This document shows, piece by piece, positions 46,626 through 59,329 of a DNA stretch of 64,000 nucleotides. The notes under the pieces are model-generated. The model had not been told where the DNA came from. It ran no database searches and saw only the letters and a list, made by a program, of their open reading frames with translations. How positions within the stretch are numbered: the first letter of the stretch is position 1; every line of letters starts with the position of its first letter. Made by a program: the position numbers and the translations under genes. Source of the DNA: Anas platyrhynchos (taxonomy: Eukaryota > Chordata > Aves > Anseriformes > Anatidae); assembly GCF_047663525.1 (NCBI RefSeq), contig NC_092606.1, positions 255,501 to 319,500 on the forward strand. Direction: 5' to 3'.

Positions 46626-49600
46626 GCTGTCTCCTGGCCCAGGTACTGCAGCAATGGCTACTGTTGTTTGTCTGTTTACTAACAACATCAAAAATATTTC
46701 ATTCAAATGTTCCTAGATGTTCTTGTGTAGTATCTGAGGCTTATGCATAAATTATATGCCAAGACGCGATAGTGTCCTCAATTACAGAAAAAAAACATTG
46801 TATCTGGGACCTGCTGTGATTTCTCTTTCAAGTTGCTGGGAAATGCCCATCTCCTGAAATTGATCTTTTTCTTGTTTTAGGAAGTGTAAAAAGTGAGCTA
46901 CATTCACAAGCATATTAGCAGTTCTTTTATGGAAGGATTCCTCTGTGTGGAGTTTTTTTTTACATTTAGAAGTTACAGGTGCAAAAAGCTAACAAGGAAA
47001 TAGAGGAAAAAGGAAATCTGTGCTTGCAAACATAGAATAAGTGATGATAAACTGTCAAAGCAAGTGCTGCCTATAGCACAGCCTCTTCTGTCCTCTTTTC
47101 AGTATTTACATAATCTCCATAATATACATGCCTTAAGCACCTATGAGGAGACCAGTGTAAATTGTGAGATTGTGACATTAGAATACCTTGCCACTCTTGT
47201 AGGCTGCTGGATTTCAATATGTTCTCCCATATGTTTTAACACTTCTGCATTTCTTCCATCTGTTTCTGGGAAATGTGAAAGAATTTAATGATCTTTTCTA
47301 GGGTTATTAAACCAACAGCTGTTGTCATTAATAGAGGACATTCTTTAGAGCAGTGTGCAAATTCCAATGACAAATCAAGCCATGCCACCTTATATTTCTT
47401 TTTAATGACTACAGCATTTGTACTGAAACAGAGGTTATGAATACAGTGAGTTCTTAAACTGTTATTTTATGATATAGCTCTGTCATAAGAATAGGACTCT
47501 TTTTTTTTTTTAACGCTCAGTGAAACTAGATCTTTACATTTACAGAATGAGCCCTTAGTGTGTGAAATGTAGGACTGTTTTCTGAAGAAGCTAAAATTGA
47601 AATATCTCAATTTTCAAGTTACTTTCTTCTCCTGCAAATATTTGATAGTTAATTTGAGACAGCTAGTCAAATTAAAGAGACTTTTTCTTTCACGTGGTGG
47701 ACTGACACATTCTGAAAACCTATTCATTATACAATCTTCTTGTAATTAAATAAGAACATGAGAGAAAGCAAAAAGGCAATGAAAAACCTCTAAATTCAAG
47801 CTCAGATTAAGGATCAAAATTACACATTTATTTATTTATATTATTTTTTTTTTTCCCTTATGAATCACTGGGAACATTTTTCCAAGCCAGATGTGACAGT
47901 AGTTTCCAGAAAGATTTTATTCCTCTGAACCTGTTGTACTGCTGAAGTAGATGGTAAGACAGCTGAATGATACCTCTTATTACAGTCATTGGGCACAGAG
48001 ATGTTACCTGGGTATCGGTGACATCGTTAGTCAGCTTGCACCAGACAGCTGCTTCATTACTAGCTTGGAGTAAGTAAGTTTCTGATAATTTTTCTCACGG
48101 TATATGTTCAAACATGATTGGTAGAGGAACACTTGGTATCAAGTCACAAACTGCATCACAGGCACCAGTGTCACCATTAACAAGTAGTAGTCAAACTTTC
48201 TGGTTAGAAAAAGCTGAAGGTGATTTTGCAAATTTTCAGTGAGGCAAGATTTAGTGTCCTTAAATCAGATTGAAAACTAGGTGTGATTTGAACATATGTC
48301 CCACTTTGGATTCCCAGAGAATGAACATCTGGTTGTAGCACAGGAGAATAATTATGGTTTGACACTTCCATCTTGTTGGGGTGAAAATATAAATGATTAA
48401 ATAACGGTGAACAAGGAACTATAAATTGTACCTGTTTATTGTCAAATACCGTTTCCAACTAACTTTATTTCATTTTAGTGAAGGAAAAATGGAGTCCTGA
48501 TTTCTGCAGTTTGAGACTCCAGCAAAGACTATATAACACCCTGTTATCAAGGGACAAATAGTGGTTTCAGGTTGCTTCTGCATTGAGTCTGTGCTTGTAA
48601 TTGGCTAAAAGTTATCTCTTGAAAACACTACCAGGGCTTTATACCTTTTCCCAATTTAGCTGAGTAACAATTCTTATTAAAACTGTATGCTGTATTTCTC
48701 ATGTGTATGATTCTTGTTTTAATCTGAAGCCCCTAGAGAAGAGGACAGAATCTCTAGTTTTATCTTATAATGATGCATTCCTCTGTGGATGATGCTTTAA
48801 TGTGGGAGATATTTGAATGAAAACAATTAACATTATACAAATATTGTTTTTGAAATTGTTTTCAAACTATTTGAAATATTTAAACTAATGTTAAAGTCAT
48901 AAAGCCAGGAGAATTCTGATGAATTTCACTTCGGAGTAATCACTATATTTGTGTCATTAATAAATGAAAACAAGAAGGAAATATGTTTCTGTTGTCTTCT
49001 GTGGCTTATTCAACCTGCACCTTAAAAAACAAAGCATAAAACAAAGCAATTTTTCATCTTGACTGAAATGCATTTTAAAATTAATTGTTTTACTGGTTTG
49101 AAAGCTTCATAAATCGGATTAGAATCCCATATATGTAACAGACACAGGTAATGGGTGATCTAGTCTGTTTGTTATCTTTCTAATGATTTTCTCACCTGGT
49201 GTTTTAATTAAAATAATCCCTGAACTGACATCATAAGCAGAGATGAGCAGGAGCTGAAATATTCTTCTGCTGTGGAAGAAGATTTGGGCTGAAATTATTA
49301 ATTTAAGGAGGATTTACCAAACTTGCACAAAATGCAGATATTGGAACCTGAATTAATTAGCATGGAAATGACTAAGCACAGTTAAATGCATATGTCTTAT
49401 TAGTATTCAACAATGCTACCGTGAGAGGAAAGAAGAAGAAAGGGAAAAGAAAGGATAAAATGAGTGAAAACAGGAAAAGAAAAAATAGACGTTTCATAAT
49501 CTTTGGTAGTCCTTTCAGTAAATTTGCAGACCAATCCAAGGAAGTCATGCTAATGATTCATCATAAGTAGTTTAATTGAAGGAAATCTATGTCCACACAC

Positions 49601-52600
49601 TTCTGGCTACATTTGAGATGATTAATATATGATTATGCATCTATCAAAGGGCTTTATGCTGTCACTTAGCACAGCAGTACATGTCCTCTGTGGGAAATAG
49701 AAAGCAATAACTGAAATTTATTGGTCTTCACAGAACCTTTAGTGTATACATATGTCTGTGTATATGTATTATATATTATTATATATTATATATTATGAGT
49801 CAAAATGCTGTGTTAAAATTTGCAATCCATTTCCCAAAGAGCAGATGCTCAGATACTATGATTATGAACATCCTATAACTTTATGGGTATATAGATAGTG
49901 GGGCAGGTGTACAGTGACACTGATAGATGAATTGAACACTTGACATTCACCTCTGCAGAGAAAGAAACTATTTTGATATATAAAATGCAACTGAAATAGA
50001 AGTAAGGCCTGTGTGAAATCTCCACCCTGGTGTGCATAGATACTTTGAACAGAAATATTTGCCATTTTTTGACAAGCTGAACTCTCCGTCTGATTTTTTC
50101 AAAGTAGATAGAAAGCGAAAGGAAAACTGCAATTTGTCCTAAAAGAGCAGTTGGAACTCTGGATCATTAATTCCTTGTGGTATTTCTTCTTGAACAGAAC
50201 TCTTCTGTGTATGCTTCAGGCTGAATTTTAAAGTTACTCTGGGCCTTACTTTCTGCTTCCTGGTGAACTCATTTGGAGCAAGTTTTCTTTCCAGCTGAGC
50301 AACAGTTAGTAGCATCAGTAACAGAAGTATCTTTTGCATATGGAATTAAACAAATACCTTTGTTCAGGGGAAAATACAAGACAGATTAAAACTGTCAGCT
50401 CCAATGTGGAAAGAAAAAAGAAAGTGTCCATTGGGTGATCTGATTAGAGAAAACAGATCAATGAAGTTTCAGACTAATTTTTCTCTCTGATTAAAATCCT
50501 GAAGCACATAATATTCTTGAGAAGTGCATTTCAGATCTCATCACGGTGACTTGATCTCTTTTATCCCCTTCAGACATCTAAAATGAGCTTGTAGCTTGAG
50601 AGACCATGAATACGAGAGAGAATCTGAAGGCAGGTGTTTAGAAAAGGAAAGTCATCAATGATGTGTTTTATCCCTTCTGACCTGGTGGTATCTGAGGGTG
50701 TGGAGGATGACAATTTGTGTGGCTTTTGGTGAGAAGACTTGGGGTTGAACCTCAAGTTTGGGGATTTTGATATCAATGAATTTCAGATGGCTTCCATGTA
50801 GAGACAGAAAACAGATTTGCCATCTGCAGGAGTAGACCAAAAATATGCACTTTTTCTTGTCTATTGAGCTAAGAAGATGCTGTTAATTTAGTTGAAGTCC
50901 TCAATTAACCCTCTAGTCTCTCTGCCTGACCCTGCATGCACCAAGAAACATTAATTGCCTTTATCAGTCTGCCCATGACCTGTGCCCATGGCCAAAAATC
51001 TCATGCAGTCAGGCCAGTCCCCAGTCCTTGCTGAAGCTGTGCCACAGGTAAACCTGTGTCCAACCCTGTCCCCTGCTCATCCTGGCTGAGTCAATTTCTG
51101 AGTTGACCTGGGCTCCAGTTTGTTGCCTTTTATGGTCTGGTGATGCCTGGACTATCAATGGGACCTGCAAATGTCACTATTCTGTCTTGCTTTGGTGCTG
51201 TAGGACTGTCCTGTCGATGTGGCCATTTCCTATCCAGTGTTGTGAGTACCCTTGGCTCCTGGCTTGTCCTTCCCCTGGCCAGCCCTGCTCCTGCTGCTCC
51301 CCAACATGCTGACAGTCCTCCCCTCCTTAAAGCTAGGCTTAATCTTCAATATCATGACCACAGCGTGGAAAAGTTGCATAAAAATCATTGTATTTCAGAA
51401 ATGAAGAATCCATCTTGAAAGGGGAGATTACATTTGAAATATATCTGGGCTTGGTAATGTTTTAAGTGTAAAGCCTCCAGCATTTTTCACTTTCAAGGTG
51501 ACAGTAATTGAAAGATGGATTTCTGCAATTTTGATGTTTATAATTTGACTGAGAAAAGGTCAGCTTCTTCAGGGAACCTTGTTTAAACTGGTAGAAGAAC
51601 AACATGGAAATGTCACATTGTCTTTCTGATAGTGTCACCAGGACTTTGATTAATAATAGGTTCAATCTGTAATGCAGAATAAAACCCAAATTACACAAAT
51701 AACCCAACGAGACTGTCTTCCAAAGTCCTGAGAAATCAGTGGAAAGATTCCCCTTGATTCCACTAGTTTGGGGATCAGGTCTAAATTTAACACGGAGAAA
51801 AAGATAAATCAGTAGCATTATTCAGGAATAGATCAGTTGGCTTGGAGGAGTCAGGACCTCTTCCTCACTTTTTTGTAGCCCAGGAGCTGGCTAGGAGCTC
51901 TCTGTGGAAAGACCCTTCAGGTGTCCTAGCCCAGGAGGTGCTTGCTAATGAGCCAGTTGGCCGTGACCAGCCTCACCTGGACACCCTCACCCCCCCCCAT
52001 GCCCTGTAATGTTCTCAGAGCATTATTAATATTTATGCTAGCTCAGCCAGAGGGTTTACTATGATTGCCTGGTGAGTCACTAGGGTCTCCTACTGTTGAT
52101 TTGTCATGTGTTGGCTAACATTTCCTCTAGTCGGAGTCATACTGGGAGGATAAATCTCAAAGTAGCTTATCAAATCCTGTACTGGAGGTTAAATAGACCT
52201 ATGGTCTAGAAAGCTGGTGCAATGGCCCCTGTGTAAGTAACCCATCACAGGGGGTGGGCTTCCCACGTAGAGATCTTCAATGTTCATTTTAGCTTCATCG
52301 ATTCTTCTCCTTATTTTCATTTTCCTGTAAGGTTTCAGGCTCTATCTATGCCATCTATGTTTTTATAAGGAGAGTTCATGGAGGAAATTATACTTACTGC
52401 CAGGTACCTGCACCACAAAAGATTTTTGGCCACACAAACATTTCTTCAGATGTTTCAGTGAGCTTCTCCCCTGCAGCTCTTGCTTTGCCTACGTCTTCTG
52501 TGTCATTGCAACAGTACTCTGGTCTTTGTTTATGCTGCCTGCCAATTGAATGCATGCTTGATTAACTCTTCCAGCACATAATGATATTTGAAATGTGTCT

Positions 52601-54706
52601 CTATTACTAGATGAAGAGTGTAGTGAAGTTGTTAAAGGCTGTCTTGCTGTCTCTGAGATCAGAGATCTGGATAAAATTCAATTGCTTGGATTTATATATT
52701 TATTTATTTTGGTGGCTCTAGGAGGGTAAGGCTCTTCTTTGCTGTGTGTAACAGGCAGGCTGGAGGCTGTAAAGAGCAGCCTGTAAATTAGAGATGAACA
52801 AGACTTCAGTTGCAGAGCTGGGATGAGGCTAGGGTCAGGCCCTGGGATCTGAGCCTGGGAAAGGGCTGGAGATGAATTGATCAATAAAATGTGTTTTTCT
52901 CCTCATGGCACACCTCCTGCTACACACCTGCCCTGGTTTCCCACTGGCCCTTGACGCCAAGGCACGGCAGATGGATGCTTGCTCTAGTGCTGATAGTGGT
53001 AGACAAGGGCCTACAGATAGGGCTGCTGCTGCTCCACACCTTCAGGATTTGCTCTTCCTCTGTTACTGGAAGCACAGCATGGGTTGGATGACCTGAATGG
53101 TGCCTTGCAATGCTATCACTGAAAGCAAGGGCTGAGGTTGGAACAGTTACTGGAAATGAGGGGGGATGTGAGTCTTGCTGGTCTTGAATGTGAACCGGGC
53201 ACATAGGACTGATAGGACAGTCTATTAAATCTGTAAGAGCGAGTGCTGAGAATGGAGAAAAAAATTACAGCTAACACTTGTGGAGGTGTTTCTAATCCCA
53301 GATTTTGTGTGCATGTAACTATTTCTTCCAATGCTTTCATCAGGACCTAGACATGGGACTGATAACTGAGCTGTCTGTACTGGGATTTGTTGCACCCTAA
53401 TGTATACTTCTAATTGCTCAAGTGACTTGTGCTATTGTGTGTCTGTTTCTTATTATGCCCTTGGTTAGAAATCAAGTTGAGCTAACCAGCTCGGATGTAG
53501 GTTTGTCACAGATCTCTGAAGTCAAGTTTAAGTCCCCCACTCCAGGAGGAGCTTGGTGCAAAACTTTTTGGTTAAAGTGAGATTCCCCTGGTAGGTGTCT
53601 GTGTTTGCTATGGCTCTAGTTCCTGCTCAGGTTCCTTTTAGAGACTTGTGGCAAGTGCATCAACAGTTAAAGGTGCAGTTCCTCCAAGAAAACTATTTGT
53701 GCATTTGCTAGCATTCACTTGGGAGTTTGAGGCTGTGAATCACTTCTAATGGTTTGGTGAACACAGAAATTTCTTAACATGCGCTGAGTTATTGGTGAAT
53801 GCTATTGAAGTGGCTGGCAGTTGGTGCAGTGTGGGACTGATCTAACAATTGCAGATATTAAAATAATGCTGAAATATAAACCTGTTTTACTGTAATCATC
53901 CTAATTACCAAATGTAATATTTATACACTTCAGTAATAAATGTGCTGTGTAGACATGCCCATGTATTTCTCAATGCTTTCTTACCGGTCAGAAAAATAAT
54001 GGTGTGTTGAAATGAGATACAAGAAGCTTGACCCTTAAAAGTTAATATTTTTGAATGAATTGGATGGTCTACTGGAGGATTTAAGAGGAAGGTAATTAAA
54101 TATATTTTTCAGTAAATTGTGTGCTTCTCTAGTTCAGCAGATTTTTTTTTCCTAGGGAAATATATGGCAGAATTTGTTCTTTCACTGTTCCTATGAACAG
54201 AAGCTTGCTCCTATTGAGATGCTGCTTTAGAGCTTCTGGGAAAGCCACTTTCTTGTATGGGCATTTAGACAGTTTAAGACATGCATTCTTCTTCAGTACT
54301 AGGTTTTGTCTCAGAGCATTCTCTTGACAGTTTGATATTTAGCAAGCATGAATGCCTTTAAAAAGAGCTCTGCAATATTAAATGTTAGCTGTTTTTCCCT
54401 AAATATCTGTACACTTCAGGAACAGTGTAAGATAAGAATGATCTGAGAAAGCCAAGATAGGAGTAAAGCTGTTTTTCACAATGCTGTTCCAATGAAAATT
54501 ATTGGCAAAACGTTTTACATTTTACCAAGTAGTTTACATTTAGAATAGAAGGAGTAGTTTTGATTCATCATCAAGACTACCCTTGGAGATATTTGGTCTG
54601 AGTTACTGGTCTGGAAAAGATACAGGGGACCATCTCATCCACTTCCCTATTCTAATGGGGAACACCTGCACTGTTCTTGACAATGGTTGTCTAACCTTAG
54701 ACACAT

Positions 54707-54730
54707 AAAAAAAAAAAAAAAAAAAAAAAA
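54707..54730. repeat. (A)24 tract
   Basis: Homopolymer followed by CAACAAC. No retrocopy recognised upstream. Confidence 0.92.
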
Positions 54731-56241
54731 CAACAACTGAACTCCCCCACAACTGTTTATATTTTTACACTTTAAGTTTTGAACCAATATCTGAACAGAA
54801 TTTCTGGTGTAATTGAAGCCCTAACTTTAAGCTGGGGATGCATATTTATGCATGGACTCAGTAAAAAGACTGTTTCATTCCCCCTTGCAAATTTATTTTC
54901 TGTGTAATTTGTAGGATGTTAGCTTGTCCTCCTTAGTCTTATCTTTAGGCTAAACTGTTCTTTCACCTCTTTTTCCCAACCAATGTTTTGAGAGCTTAGG
55001 TAATTCCTATTCTGACTCTCCCTGTCTGTCTTCACTCTGAGCGAATACCATATAAATCTCTTCAGCTTGTTCCTTCCTCCTGGATAATGGATATTCAATT
55101 TTGATTTACTAGTAAGCAGTAAAAACTCTCATTGTGATGCAGAGTTCATTATGTATCTCCACAAGCTTATATAGCAGAATAATGTAGGCTCAGGGTATAT
55201 GTCCTGCATATAGCATCATACATGTCAATGAAGAAATTATTTAAAAAAATGCATGTTCACTTCCAGCATCTGGGTTATTGTTGCTTTTCTGTATTCTGTG
55301 AATAAGCAATATGAGTAAGGTACTGCATGTACGTTTCTTCTGCAAAGTCAGGGGGCAGTGAAACACCACTTCTCTTGTTTCATGGCATCCCTATGATAAC
55401 CTTAGTTTTTGCCTCTATGAAGGCAGAAACTGATGTTTGTGACTTGCATTTTAGGAAGCAGTTTTCCTTTTACAGCTCCAGAGAAGTGGGTTGGTTTTGG
55501 CAAAGCCTTCAGCTTGGAATCTTGCTGTGAAAACAGTCTTGCCAGCTGCTTCTGTTAGTAAAAATTCTATGAGGTACTTCTCTGTGTATTAGGGTTGTAG
55601 CAGCATGTGAGCTTTTGCAGGGAACTGACTCTGATAAGCAAACTTTTTTTTTTTTTAAAAAAAAGCTAATCAATTGCATTGCTCTTTGCCTGGTAAGCTA
55701 AGTGTGATAAACAGAGGGACTACTGAAGCTGTCACTGACACCTGTGAAGAAATGTTTTTGGTGACATTAATATACAGTAGTAGGACAGAAGAAAAAGTCT
55801 GGAGATGGAGTTCCTCTGTCTCTGATCCAGCACTTTCCCATATGCAAAATGTGTGGAAATACTACCAGCTGGGAGGCTGGCATCTCCTTTTGCACTGAAG
55901 GCCTGTAAAAGGTTGAGTTAGTCTATGGACAGAATTGGGAATTACATCTTTATCTTATCAGCTGTGGAGAAGAGATGATACAGCATGGAAGAGATAATAT
56001 TGAAGAATACAAGGCTTTGTTAGTACTTTGAGTTTAATCAGGGATTTGCATTATTTGGTCTCTGAATGTTGGCTGGGGACAGGTGTCACAGCTTTTTTTT
56101 TTTTCCTGTATTTGATTTGTGGGCCTGGAACTGCAGCAATGTATTGGGCATTAGATTGCTCTGTTCAGTGAGCAGCTGGGTACATGAACAAAGGAGCTGA
56201 GTTATGTTCTGGACAGACAGATTTCTACATCTAGGCCAGAG

Positions 56242-56975
56242 GAATCATAGAACCTTTTGTATTGGAAAGGACCTTAAGATCACCTAGTTCTAACCCCCTT
56301 ACATAGGCAGGGATGCCACCCATTAGATCAGGTTGGCCAGGGCCTTGTCCAACCTGGCCCTCCAACGCCTCCAAGGATGGGACATCCACAGCTTTACTCT
56401 GGGCAACCAGTTCCAGTGCCTCACCACTTTCTGACTGAAGATATTCCTCCTAACACCTAACTTAAATCTTGCCTCTTTTAGCTTAAAACCATTCCCCCTT
56501 GTCCTATCATCCGTCCAAACCAAAACATTGCTCTCCAATTTTTTAATAAGCCCCCTTAAGTATTCATGGAAAAGCTGCAGTGAGGTCTTCCTGGAGCCTT
56601 CTCTTCTTCAGGCTGAGCCCTCTCATCTGCTCTCAGCCTTTCTTCATAGAAGTGCATCCATCTGATAATCTTTGTGGTCCTCCATATGCTTGTGCTGGGG
56701 CCATGGACCTGGATGCAGCACTCCAAGTAGGGCCTCACAGGGGAAGAGCAGTGGAGGACAATCACCTTCTTCCACCTGGTAACCACTCCTCTGTTGATGC
56801 AGCCCAGGGTGCTGTTGGCATTCTAATATGCAAGCGCACACTGTTGATTCATGTCAAGCATTTGTCCACTAGAACACCCAAGTCTTTCTTGGCAAAGCTG
56901 ATTTCAGAGAGTTCTTCACCCAGTCTGTAATCATGTCTGAGGTTACCTCAACCAGGGTGAATACACAGTTGCTTA
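56242..56975 (-). mobile_element. CR1 LINE, about 0.73 kb, reverse orientation
   Basis: Near-continuous reverse-complement CR1 3' part, from GGAATCATAGAACCTTTTGT through CTCCAAGGATGGGACATCCA, CTTGTCCTATCATCCGTCCA and CAAGTCTTTCTTGGCAAAGC to the GAATACACAGTTG region. It holds several short open frames on both strands that are not genes. Confidence 0.94.
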
Positions 56976-59293
56976 GAGTTAGTCTGCTGTGGAGTTCCTA
57001 CTTCCCAGTATTTGAGAAATCTGAGTAAGACGGTTGGGTTCCTGATACAGACCAGAGTCTTCCTTGTGAGAGTTCAGCTTATCACGTCCTTGAAGCAGAT
57101 GGCCATTAAAATGTTGATATTCTTCATGGACTTTTTATTTTAATAGTTAGTGTTTGAAGTTGTCATTGCTGGCCAAAGAGCTTGGATTTTGATTTAGGTG
57201 GGAATTGAGACTATGCCCCTCTTCCTTTCCTTACTACGAAATTGTTTAACTTTCAGGCTGACCTGCTGTCACAGTGTTGGCTGTACTGATGCACTCTGAT
57301 CTCAAGGCAACTGCTACCACCTGGGCTTGCTTTCTCATATTTTCACTGACTGCACTGCAGAATAAAGCTTGTAAAAGTTTCTTCTGTGGTTTTGGAAACA
57401 GATTCAAAACACTTGAAACATAACTGCAACCACAGAGACTAAGCACTGAATTTTATCACAATATATTTGTATGGATTTCTGAAAGTGGAAAAAGGGCTGT
57501 TGGAAGTCTGGAAAAATGAAAAAAAACATCAGTCATGCTGCTTAAGCCCATAGAGCCAATCAACAAAATCAGTACGTCTGGCTCCTCCTTGGGCCTTCCC
57601 TTCCATTGTGCTCCTCCCAGCAAAAAAAGGGAACGCATCAGCCTTCAAAGCACATCAACCCTGATCTGGAGACGTGCTCCTGCATTGTAGGTGACCTAGG
57701 CTCTGCCAGAAGTGCAAAGATAAGATGGCAAAACACTCCAAGCTATGTGCTAGGAGCAAAGTGCAGGTAAAGTCAGAGTTTGGGCTTTCCCCTGGATGTA
57801 AATCATATCAGGAAAAATTAATGTTTATTCCCATCACCTCTCTGCATAGTGCTGGCAATCTTTCTCCTTCCTTTATGGCACTATAAGGAAATTAACCATT
57901 AACAGCCACTGATTATGGGCTGTCTTAGCCAACAAAGTCAGCTGCAGCCAGTATTTTCTCTACAGTAGTCAAATTGTTTCTTTGGATAAATTAAGACCTC
58001 TGGCAATACATTAATATTATTGACTGCATAAATCTTTGAATGTCTGAATGGAAATAAAGTAATTGAATTTGGAAGTCCTAAGATGTATACATCTCAAGTT
58101 TCTCATCTGAAGGTAGATGCTTCATTTTAATCTTTGGCTTAAGCCTCAGTCAATAATCAACAAAGTGAATTGGACATTGAACATTGTTAGTTTTACCTAT
58201 TTTATTATGCACAGATGTCTGGTTCTATTTCATGCCCTATTATGAGCCAGGTGCTAAATTGCCTTTGGCTGCCTTCATAGGCCTAAGGAGTTGTGTCTAT
58301 CCCAAAGTAATTAAATGCTTACAATCAATTAAATGAAAATTGTGTAGCTGCATCGTGCTAAAACCTGCTGCTACTTCAACTAAAATTCTGTTTCTTTATT
58401 GTTCAGGCAAGTTTTAAAGTGGATATTCCATAACACTTAGGCATTTAGGTATTAAGCACAAACTGAGGGAGAGAGTAAGTATGCCATAACTCCTTCAGCT
58501 GGTATTATTTTTAGTGCAAGATACAGCGATTAAAATACACTGAACTAAGAACTATAAGCATATTCAGCTGTTCAGGAAATGAAGTCAAAAGATTGAGAGA
58601 CAGCCCAGAGATTTCTGTTCAGATACACATATTCAGTGAAAAATCTTGGCTCTCAATGCAATTGCAAAATTTCCTTTTCCTGAATAGCTACCTGAGCTTC
58701 ACGTGGTTACTTCAGCCTCTGATCCTTCCAATAAAACAAATTCCTCTTCCTGTTCAGTATCTTAGCTCTCATGGCAGGATAGCACCTGTACAAGCTGTGC
58801 TTTTTGGCTCAGGGCAGCTTGCTGCATCCTGTGCTGCTTCCTCTGAGTGGTACCATGGCATTGCTTCACAATTAGGAATACCCTGTGGTCACAGTATGAC
58901 TTAGCCATCATCCAGATATGAACTATGCTTTGCTGATGTTGCTCTGTGACTATGGTCTTCAGCTGAATTGGCAATTTCCTTCCTCTCAAAACCAAAGCAC
59001 TTGTGCAGCTTACGAGCGTAAGAGGAGTTCAGGCTTTCAAACAGGCATGTGAAAACAGTGATTGAAAAGTTAAATACTGAAAAACAAGTTTTCTGGCACT
59101 TGGTCTTCTAAAGCTGCTTGGAACTAAGCTTTTTGTGGGCTTTTTCCCATGTCCTGAAGTTTCACGTTGCCCTTGCTGTTGAGTAGACGAAGTCAGCTGA
59201 GCTCAGGGAGATGCTGTCACTACTTCCTAAGGGGTAGAATAATAGTGTGCAATTAAATTCCTGTAGGTGGCTTTACAAGAACTTGCATGAAGG

Positions 59294-59329
<36 letters not shown>

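Larger units (their letters stand above)
42809..56241. other. Gene-poor intergenic DNA
   Basis: No gene recognised on either strand. Contains one CR1 end (listed), a 20-bp duplication, simple repeats such as (TTTG)n near 45537-45553 and AT dinucleotide tracts near 49760-49800. AT-rich blocks around 48.8-49.4 kb look like possible conserved non-coding DNA. Moderately GC-rich stretches at about 50.95-51.35 and 51.85-52.3 kb may be old unnamed repeats. Confidence 0.5.

Noticed and set aside
56323..56930. Several 65-116 residue frames on both strands
   Set aside because: All fall inside one reverse-oriented CR1 copy.
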